Shown here: positions 51,697 to 61,111 of the stretch, piece after piece | Layout of the letters: every line of letters starts with the position of its first letter | Numbering within the stretch: the first letter of the stretch is position 1 | From: Heterobasidion occidentale | Taxonomy: Eukaryota; Basidiomycota; Agaricomycetes; Russulales; Bondarzewiaceae | Assembly (NCBI GenBank): GCA_039111635.1 | Contig: JBCAQO010000007.1 | Coordinates: forward strand, 1,612,001 to 1,676,000 | Length of the DNA: 64,000 nucleotides | Direction: 5' to 3' | Made by a program: the position numbers and the translations under genes | The notes under the pieces: model-generated | The model's database searches: none | What the model saw: the letters and a program-made list of their open reading frames with translations, nothing else | What the model was told of the DNA's origin: nothing

Positions 51697-52897
51697 TTAC
51701 TTGCCAGCAGCAACATAGTCCCTGCTCAAGTCGATTTGTCCTTTCAAATGGGTATTCGTCAACCGAACTGGTCTTTGTCTTGGCCCAGACTTCCGTCCCT
51801 TCTTCTTGCCCATTGGTCCCCTAGCCACGGGTGCCTCGGCTGCTGTGGCTTGCAAGCCCTCTACAGATGAATAGATAGTAGTGTTCAGCAAAATATATCG
51901 CGAAACGAAAAGAGGGACATGATGATAGGCTTATACCATTATGAAGTTGCTTCAGGAGGTCAACCTCGTTCGGCACTTTCAGTGAATGCCAGAGATCGTA
52001 AAACTCTTTGCTTGAGTTCAGTTGTGGTACTTTCATTGCAGTGTTAGATAGCTCACCCTTTTCCACAGCAAGGCCAGTCCCATTGCCATCCGTCCCCTCT
52101 GGCTGAACAGGCACGTCTTCGCCGCTAGGCGCCTTCTCCGCCTTGACCTCGTTCCAGAACACCATCCGCATCTGTCCATCCTTCAATGTCCTTGTCACGA
52201 ACACTTCCCCCTCATTCTCAAGCTCCTCGATCGCCGCTGGCGCTTCCTTCCATGACTCTTTTAGTGATCGGACGGAAAGACCCCCGCCGCGTCGGGTGGC
52301 CCGTTGAATCTCGGTCAGAAGGGCAGCTTTGTTTCGGAAGTTAAAGTCATGCTACATATAGGTCAATATAGGTCAGGTCAGCGAACATGGACGAAAAGCA
52401 CGTACACGGAAGGAATAGAGGTTCGTCTTGGGGTCGAACTCGACGCGCTCGTGAGACTTGAATTTCTCAAGGAGAACTTGGTCCACGTCCAAGGGAGTAT
52501 TCGTCACAATGGCTATGTCTTGTAATCGCATAGGTCCGTTGACAGACTACATGACAGTAAACACCGTTATAAGCGTACCACAACCGACGAAGGCGATGTG
52601 AGCGCACTTTCAGATGATTAACTGCATACAGCAATTGTGTGTTCACGTTCGTCCCCGTCCCAGTATCCGCTGGTTGGGAGTATACAATATCTTTTCCCGA
52701 CAGTGTCAATGAACCTGGATCACAAGGAAGTCATGAAGACAAGACATGCTTGACTTGGGCCGTTTCCTCTTCTTCCCAGTGTGATCCTGTTCCGCATGCG
52801 CGGTCTGGGAGGACGGACCAGCCGAGTGCCACGATTTTGTGTCGACACCTTGAAGGGTGGATTTGAAGGCTGCAGCATCCCGAGCGAGGATGGACAT
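51697..52897 (-). CDS. TFA2: Transcription initiation factor IIE subunit beta
   Basis: Exons join to a protein with the TFIIE-beta winged-helix core: TQLLYAVNHLK, PMRLQDIAIVTNTPLD, SHERVEFDPKTNLYSFRHDF, LLTEIQRATRRGGGLSVRSL, VFVTRTLKDGQMRMVFWN, EFYDLWHSLKVPNEVDL, and a basic tail before TNTHLKGQIDLSRDY. TFIIE recruits and regulates TFIIH at the RNA polymerase II preinitiation complex. The start at 52897 opens MSILARDAAAFKST. The first splice is the least certain; a donor near 52757 joined to the exon at IVYSQPADTGTG gives a continuous frame. The gene is head to head with PAN3, 184 bp apart. Confidence 0.92.
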
Positions 52898-53081
52898 GGT
52901 GAGTGCAAACAAATGGTAGCTGTGTCGGCCGTTGTGAGTGGCCTTTGGTGAGTGGGCGGGTATTTGTGCGTGTTTGTGCGGATGTATAAGATGGACGGAG
53001 GAGTAGGCGCGCGAGGTTGACTCTAAAGTCCTGCAAGCTGCCGGCGCTGCAGGCAACGCGACGCCCTCCGACGGCCACATC
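52898..53081. promoter_or_regulatory. Compact bidirectional promoter of TFA2 and PAN3
   Basis: The two start codons are only 184 bp apart, so one nucleosome-free region must serve both. A TGACTC occurs near 53019. No TATA box is clear. Confidence 0.6.
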
Positions 53082-55875
53082 ATGTCGTCGTTCTTCTATA
53101 AACCCTATTCAGCTAATGCTGCCGTCAAGATCGTGGCCCCCACAGAGCAAGACGACCAGCCCAGGACGTCCTCCAAAAAGGGTCGGTCATCTCTCTCCTC
53201 CGTGCCGCGCTGCTCACGCCCACGTCTAGATTCGACTCAACGCCAGTGTAGGAATATTCTCATATACGGGTATGTATCCCTTGATGTCTTCTCGCGAGTG
53301 AGACTCGAATAGTGCGCAAGATCTTGTAAGTTCCAAGATAAAGGCTGTATCTATTACCATCCGTCGGTATGTGTTGCCAAATACATCTCTCATTTGTTCT
53401 GAAGTTATCGCAGCGTACGGGTACGCCACCGCCCGCACCTCCGTAAGAAGCTTTTAAATCGTTGGCTCCTCGTATGTAGACATCCTTGTAGATCGCAACC
53501 GCAGACGCCTTCCAGTGGAAAGTTGTCACAGGCTGTCAATGCTCCTGTATTCGTACCCAGAGCCTCTTCAATCCCTCCAACTTCTCCAACCCCAACCTAC
53601 GCGCAGGCCCAGAGTCCGTCGACCGTGTAAGCAACCATTCCTTCCTGCACTTTGAATCTTATCACTCATCGACCCCAGGTCCAAATTATCTACTCCTACG
53701 ATTGGCTATGAAGCGTACACACAACTCGATCCGAACTTTTATTATGACAGTGGCGATGGTCAAGGCCTATCTGTTGACGAGCTCGCATCTCAAATGCAAA
53801 ACGTATGTCTCGCTCTCATCCGTAGCGGGAGGTTCAACACAGTCTTGACTGTGTACAGTTTGAATTGAAGAGCTTCGACGATCATGACTCCCAAGCGCAA
53901 ATGATGCTGCCCCCTGAATATGAAGTCGGCCATGTCATGGATTACTACCCCTCTCAAGCGACCTTCATGCGTGCACCTGTATGCTATAGCCCTTCCTTTT
54001 CCTCTGTCCTTCTAATCTTCGGACCATCACAGCTCAACTATCATCTGTACTCGATCTCCCCGCCGTCTCTACCATCTTCATATTTCATCTCTCCTACCCT
54101 TCGCACTGATCTCCAGCAGCGCTCGGAAACTCTTCGCACCGCGCCCGCTCCGGGGCTCAACCTTCCAGAAGAATTGCAAGGTTACCATACTCTTGTCCCT
54201 CTCGAAAGTACCACTGGGGAACGACGAAAGTTTGGATCATGGTACAGCACGGTATACCGCGCGACCGGCAAGGACGATAGGGGGTATGTCTTGAGACGCA
54301 TTGAGAGTGGGTGGACACCAGACTCTTTCGATTGTTCAGTATTTCTGATGGGATGTAAAGGCTACCGCCTTACACATCAGGCAGCGTTTACGGCCATCGA
54401 GCAATGGTCTCGCATAGGTCATCCTAATATTGTCACTGTCCATGAAGCCTTCACCACGCGTTCCTTCGGTGACAGCTGTATGGCCCCGTCCCTTCCCGTT
54501 GTATATTCGTCTTTACTAAACTGGCCTAGCTCTCGTCGTGGCATACGCATACCACCCCAACGCGCTCACACTCTACGATGCTCATATCAAGCCTAAGGCC
54601 CCGATCTTCCAGAACGGACGTTTGACCGCTGCCTCGCAACACCTCCCGGAACGCACGATCTGGAGTTACATCACACAGATCGCAAGTGCAATCAAGGCCG
54701 TCCACGACAAGGGACTTGCCGTTCGTATGATTGACGTCACAAAGATCCTTGTCACTGGGAAGAACCGGTGCGTGAATCCCATCCGTAACCCTTCGCACTA
54801 ACCCATGACGCGTTAATGCCGGCATTCAGCATTCGGATTGCATCTTGTGGCCTCGCAGATGTCCTCACTTATAATCCTGCCATTGCGGCGCCTCTTACTC
54901 CTGGTACGCCGAGCAATGGTAGCAGCACCAATGTCTCGCAGGCCGCATCATCTGTAATGATGCTATTGCAACTGGAAGATCTTTCAATGCTCGGAAAGCT
55001 CATATTTGCGCTGTGTTGCAACAATGTCGCTGCGGTCAGTAACCTTTCGAAAGCAGTAGACATCGTCAGCAAGCAATACAGCGCAGACCTGAAAGTTTTG
55101 GCGCTCTTCTGCATAAGTAAGCCTGGCATCCACAAGGTATGTTGTGCTTCCAGACAGGCGGGACACGTAGCTGACGATCATTGACTCAGAAGCACATCGG
55201 CCAAGTATTTGATATGATCGGATCTAGGCTTCTGACGGAGATGGACGATCTGCAACAGTGAGCCCAACCACATCTGTGTTCATATGTGGCCAACAACATT
55301 TGCCTATGGCATTTGTTTTTACAGTGGAATGGACTATCTTGAGGGTGAACTCATGTCTGAGCTCGAGAATGCGCGCCTCGTCCGGTTGCTGTGCAAATTT
55401 GGTTTTATCAACGAACGTCCTGAGTACGCACTATTGCCTCAACTCGTGCAATGCAAATCTAACGCGAACATTCAGGTTCGCCCGCGATGCGCGTTGGTCA
55501 GAGACCGGCGACCGATACATCATCAAGCTCTTCCGGGATTATGTTTTTCATCAAGTCGACGAATACGGAAATCCGGTCGTCAACTTGTCGCATGTCCTCG
55601 CGTGTTTGAACAAGGTGTGCTGCTTTATCCCTCCAACCGTTTGGTTCCGTGCCCTCATCGTGCCCGTGTCTCTTTCCTTTTTGTGCAGTTGGATGCCGGG
55701 ACCGATGAGCGGATAATGTTGGTCGCACGCGACGAACAGAGCGTGTTGGTCGTCAGTTACCAGGACGTCAAGGCCTGTGTCGAGTCCGCGTTTTCGTACG
55801 TCTTCCTTGTATCATCGCTTTTCATCGAACCTTCTTTTGATTGCCTTGTCTTCTAGTGAACTGGCACGCAGATAA
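53082..55875 (+). CDS. PAN3: PAN2-PAN3 deadenylase regulatory subunit 3
   Basis: The protein begins [11 protein letters not shown] and has a CCCH finger spread over two exons ([17 protein letters not shown] then CIYYH). AVNAPVFVP matches a PAM2 motif for binding poly(A)-binding protein. The pseudokinase region follows ([41 protein letters not shown]), with the canonical HRD and DFG residues replaced as in PAN3. The C-terminal knob domain contains [45 protein letters not shown] and [14 protein letters not shown]3 recruits the PAN2 nuclease to poly(A) tails. Exon phases I checked agree and no frame break is needed. The last exon is only a few codons and ends at 55875. Confidence 0.94.
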
Positions 55876-56344
55876 ACGCGAATAGGATCTAACGTCATGT
55901 TTTATATGCGTCTGGGTGGACTCAGGGAGGGGGGATATCAGAAAATAGGTAGAATTAGAAAAAAAAGACCTGGAAATAACGCAAAAAAATGCATGTTTGC
56001 TTTGTCACATACAGTAAATCTCTTGCTTTTCGTAGGATTCATACTCAAGGAAATCTCGATTCTTGAAGAACAGGACCCAGGTGAGAAGACGTTGTCTCAG
56101 GTTGTGTCTTGTGAGTGCCTCGTACAGGTGGGCAAGGGATGTGAAGCGAGGACGACGTTGCAGGGCAGGCTTCCGTATTAGGAGGCGTGGTTTTGTAATT
56201 AGAGGAGCTATAACGGGACGATTTCCGTTGGCCGCGATCAGTGCTCTCCAGCGGTGACCTCGACGCAGTCTCTCGACAGGGCCTTCTCTCGTTCTTCGTC
56301 TCAACACTCATCCAACTCATCGTTCTCGTCGACGGAGCCTCCAT
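55876..56344. other. Spacer between PAN3 and the Cid1-type gene
   Basis: These 469 bp carry the PAN3 3' end and the Cid1-type promoter. A Ser-rich open frame at 56254-56340 could belong to an upstream 5' exon, which I cannot confirm. Confidence 0.5.
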
Positions 56345-59300
56345 ATGGCCGTCTATACCCAGAGCTCGCACAGCTCGCAAGGCATGCACCAGCATCTTGT
56401 CACCTCCAACCCACCCATTCCCCGCAGACAAGCCTCTCGCCAACGATTCGTCACAGAATTGTCTCAATGCCTCGTCGACTTCGTCATTCAACTGCTCCCC
56501 ACAACCGGCGAGCTCTCGGTGAAGGAGGACGTCCGCAAGCTGCTTGAGCGTCTCATTCGTACGATCGAGCCTGACAGCCGCTTACTGTCCTTCGGAAGCA
56601 CTGCTAATGGCTTCAGCCTCCGTAATTCGGGTGTGTAGCGCTCGCTGCACGTCAGGCAGCTTCCTCATTGTTCAATTCATACAGACATGGATCTTTGCTG
56701 CTTGATTGATTCGGATGAACGGCTCAGCGCTGCTGATCTCGTAACCATGCTGGGGGACTTGCTCGAGCGAGGTGAGCATCTTACACCCTCAATCGCCGCA
56801 TGCCACTCACGATGCTCGATGCGAACGATGGTCAGAAACGAAGTTCCGCGTTAAGACGCTCCCCCATGCTCGCATACCAATCGTTAAATTATCACTCGAC
56901 CCCTCGCCGGGCCTGCCTCTTGGCATTGCCTGCGATATCGGTTTCGAGAACAGACTGGCTCTGGAGAATACACGATTGCTGTACTGTTATGCCATGATCG
57001 ACCCTACGCGTGTCCGTACATTGGTTCTTTTCCGTGAGTCGCGTCTCCCCGCGATCTGATATCTCTATAATTAACATGGGTTTGATGGGCGTAGTAAAAG
57101 TATGGTGCAAGCGGCGGTGAGTTCGGAATACTACACAGCTTGCCAGACCAACTGACTTCAATGACTTCTACAGGAAGATCAACTCACCCTATAAGGGGAC
57201 TCTCTCGTCATATGGTTATGTTCTACTAGTGATATACTTCCTTGTTCACGTCAAAAACCCACCGGTTCTTCCGAATCTACAACAAATGCCACCTCTGCGC
57301 CCTATATCACATGTACGCCCTCTTCTGTGTTATCCATCATCTGCATGACGAACTGTTCGAACAGGAGGATACGCACATCGGCGGACATAATACTTGGTAT
57401 AAAAACTGTCATATTTACACTCCAAGTTCTCGCATTCAATGATCGTATTACAGGTTTTTTGATGATATTGAACTTCTACGCCAGAGATGGCAGTCTGCGA
57501 ATAATGAGAGCGTTGCTCAGCTGTGAGTATCATCTTTGCGCAGCTCATCACCTGCAGTTTTGACCTCTCTCGATCAAGGTTGATTGATTTCTTCAAATAT
57601 TTTTCCCGCGATTTCTTGTACAATACTGGGGTGGCTTCGATCAGGGCCGGCCTGATCAAGAAGGAGAGCAAGGGCTGGCAAAATGACGTTCGTCTTCCTG
57701 TCTTCAGCTACCTGTATCTATCTATCTCACATTTCAACAGCATGATCATTCACGATTCAAAGATTCACGGGAGCCGAACCGCCTCTGTATTGAGGTAAGT
57801 TTCTACGCCTCACTTTTTATAGGCGGCGGGTGCTGATGGATGCGAAGGATCCATTCGAGATTGACTTCAACGTAGCCCGTTGTGTCACAAAAGACGGCTT
57901 GTATACAGTGGGTCCTCACGATCTATTTATGCGTGTCCAAGCGCTCACTCAGTACCGTGAAGATCCGAGGAGAGTTTATGCGGGCTTCACGGATTCTGGC
58001 CACCCGCCCCGAACGTGCTATCATTGCAATTGCATCGCTGTGCGAGGAAAGGGTCGAAGCCCTCGTGCCTGCTGCGTCAGCAAACACCACATTTGTGCCC
58101 CCACGGCTATCACCGCTATCGTCTCTTCCACCCCAAACGCCATATACTGTGAGCAGCAGCCCCATGCGCCCATCCGAGGTGCACATGCCAGTTCCAGACG
58201 GAAAGTCTCCATCAGAGCTTAGCACTGCAGTAAACACCTCTACCGACGCAACAACCGGGTCTCCTACATCACCGCCAGAGCATATGGCGCCCAAGCGGGG
58301 CAAGTGGACGAGTCCTCCACCTCCGGAGGCACCTTTGGCTGATCATTCGTCCTTCGAGAATCGCCTCGGTTTGGGGCTGGCTCTAGCAACATCCTCTACA
58401 GATGCACGAGAGCAAACGTACTATGCGTCTTCGTCGAACAATAGCGAGATTCTCACTGACGAAGAGCATTATGAGGCGGACGAAGTCAGGTCCGTGCAGT
58501 CGATGTCTGAAGAGAGAACATCGCATGCCATGGGGAGTTCCGCGGCGTCTCCCACCTCTGAGTCTTTACCCCGCATGTCTCCATCATCTCCACTGGCACC
58601 CGTCCCCAGGTATGTTAACACCGGCATAGGAGTGTATGACAATCACCCGGGCAGTAGTCGTCAACACACACTGCCTCCATCTGTTCGAGGTCGACAATGG
58701 GTGCGAGTGGAAGAAGGTCCAGGTCCGAGCGCCGGATCTTCCATTGCTGTCGCCTCTAGGCGTATTGATCGTTATGCCAAGTCGTCCAGATTGAATTCTC
58801 CAAGGCGTTCGACATCTGGCCCTCCAAGGACGTCATCGAGTCGCAATACCCCATCCTTCCTGCCGATAGCACTCATGACCCCTCTGCCTCCGTCACCCTT
58901 GGACGCGAGTCCTCCAATGAATCAACTGCCTCATGTACTTTACGAAACAGATCGATCCAAGGATCATATACCCCGCAGCCCTGCCATATATCCAACACCT
59001 GCGATGTTCCAACAATATCAGCTTTCTCAGCGTCAAGATATCTCGATGACGTCCCCAGGCACTTATCACTTGCCGCATATTCTTCATGCACCGATCACCA
59101 ACAAGCGTCGCGCAAACATACTGGAAGTGACCAAAGACGCGTCAACACCTGGCTCCATCCCTTCGCCGACCGCCACGCCCACTTCGCACACGCATTTCTC
59201 TCTTCCGCATTCCCACCATCCGCCATCGCACTCCCATTCACATTCCACTGCCACCATTGTCGCTCCAACGCCACCTCCGAACATCGTGCAATTTATGCAC

Positions 59301-59714
59301 TCAGCGCTCAACGATGCGTCAAGGTCGAGGTCGCGGACGAGGTCACCCCGCTTGGTACATTTTTACCCTGGGGATCATCCTCCAGCAGTACACCGTTCGG
59401 CTTCAATGTCGCCTTTCCAGTCCATTTCGGCAGGCAGCGGGTCCCCCGCTCCCTCTTCTGACAGCTCTCAGTACGATGCATCGACATCGCCCTTATCCAC
59501 TTCCCCATCATCCCCGACTCATGGGGTCGAAATGATCAGGTGTTCGCATGACCTACCATCTCTTATCGAAGATTCGGAAACCTCGTTAGAAGAACCCAAT
59601 GCTGTCAATTGGGAACCCCCGATAGCAACGAACGCAAAGGAGAAAGATGAAACGGTGGATGATGTGCTTGCTATATCGGTACATTCCCAGTCACAATCCG
59701 CCGATGAACCATAG
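56345..59714 (+). CDS. Cid1-type terminal nucleotidyltransferase (TUTase / poly(A) polymerase family)
   Basis: The nucleotidyltransferase core has LLSFGSTANGFSLRNSDMDL, giving the G-S motif and the two metal Asp residues; the third Asp is in GIACDIGFEN. The poly(A)-polymerase-associated domain shows VKVWCKRR, KGTLSSYGYVLLVIYFL, HIGGHNTWFFDD, LLIDFFKYFSRDF and the closing CIEDPFEIDFNVARCVTKDG and GEFMRASRIL. Family members add U or A to RNA 3' ends; S. pombe Cid1 primes mRNA decay by uridylation. The C-terminal 550 residues are Ser/Pro-rich without a domain I recognise. The start at 56345 is the first ATG in frame with the conserved region. U versus A preference cannot be judged here. Reading frames are intact. 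Confidence 0.9.
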
Positions 59715-60215
59715 TACTTCGAATTCGTTCGTGGTACGCCTCCAGGAAGTCTCCTATCCTTACCACCTACCCGACTTTCCGTCAAACCGCCAACAATAGC
59801 CTATCGATCTCCACAAATCACGGCCGGTATCGATTTTTACTGGGGAAATTGGTGACCCTCTGCGTACGATCCTCATCTAGGTTTACTGTTTTTGCTTCGA
59901 GGTACCTTACATATCCCTGCCTTACATATTGCACCACCGGTACACCATCATCTTGCAGAACCTCCAGATTGGCTTCAGTCTGCCTATCATGTTGCGGCAC
60001 AGTACGTTGTACTTCGATTAGTTTACACTGTTACCGTGCATGATGCGCATGTCCGCGTGCAATGGCAATACTATGCGCATGATGCCGTGTCACGAGAAAG
60101 ATAATAGGCGAGCGGATACTTATACATCTCGATATGAGCAAATTACATCGCCGTCTCAGAGCATATTTACGTCTGTCCCCGTGCTAGGGAGAGCTACGTT
60201 TTTGAAGACGCGTGA
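59715..60215. other. Convergent 3' spacer
   Basis: It separates the stops of the Cid1-type gene (+) and LSM7 (-). No gene is seen. Confidence 0.55.
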
Positions 60216-60680
60216 CTATTCATGCACCATGAATGGATTGGCGATCTCTTCCAGTCCGTCGACGGGACTCAGAAGGGTGATTGTGGGTCCTCGAAGGACC
60301 GCAAGGCCTAACGTGCGAACATGCGGCTCTGGTTCTAAAACCTCCCCGTTTGGCATCGCCTTACTCGAAAAAGATCAACGATGTGCTCACCTTGTACGGC
60401 CTCCTCTACCTCATCCAACACGAGGTTGAGAAGCTGATCATATCCCTTCAAAACGCCCGTTACTGTGTTGTAATGACGCATTTAGCGGAGACGGAGGAGC
60501 GCACACGCGTAAACACGCACCCTCTCTACCGCCCGTGAACTTGACACGGATGCGTTCGTTCACGTACTTGGAGAGATCGAGGATGGCCTCGCGCTTTGGC
60601 TTGTCCATTGTCGGCTGGGGTCCCTGTGGGCCACCGTGGCGGCCTCGCGATGGTCCTGCAGAGCCTCGACCTCTAGACAT
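60216..60680 (-). CDS. LSM7: U6 snRNA-associated Sm-like protein LSm7
   Basis: Three exons give about 116 residues. The N-terminus is RG-rich (MSRGRGSAGPSRGRHGG), then KREAILDLSKYVNERIRVKF starts the Sm1 motif. VTGVLKGYDQLLNLVLDEVE completes it, and LGLAVLRGPTITLLSPVDG with EEIANPF forms Sm2 and the LSm7 end. LSm7 is in both the cytoplasmic Lsm1-7 ring, which binds oligoadenylated or oligouridylated mRNA ends, and the nuclear Lsm2-8 ring on U6. A likely acceptor just upstream (ttcag near 60691) suggests a 5' UTR intron. Confidence 0.93.
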
Positions 60681-61111
60681 TCCACGACCCTGAACAGGAG
60701 AGAATCAACAACAACATACCAGACTGTGCTGCGCAGGGACTGGAGGACGAACCCGGTCTGCCATGGCACTAGACGTAGGCAAAGGTGGCAGCACTGTGGC
60801 TGTTGTGATTTTTGAGGAGACGAAAGGCCGGGTGGATCGACTGCGTGGATAATAGAAAGGAAGGACGGGCCAAAGCGATAATTGAGATGATTTAAGGAGA
60901 CTTGAGTGACCTGCAAAGGAGTGACTTTTGAAAACCCGACGCGGCTAACAGGCCATTCTTCCTTCCCTCAACCCACCTACAACACAACCCTCTCCATCTC
61001 TCATCTTATTTTCTCGGTCAGTCTTTGTCTCCAACGTCCTTAAAAGCAACATAGAACGCCCCATTCAACCTCATCCTCGCTCGAACCTAGCCCGTTAATA
61101 CAATCGCCGTC
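60681..61111. promoter_or_regulatory. Divergent promoter region of LSM7 and KAP95
   Basis: A 431-bp spacer lies between two start codons. It is pyrimidine-rich on the + strand close to the KAP95 start (60957-61050), common for highly expressed fungal genes. Confidence 0.5.
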
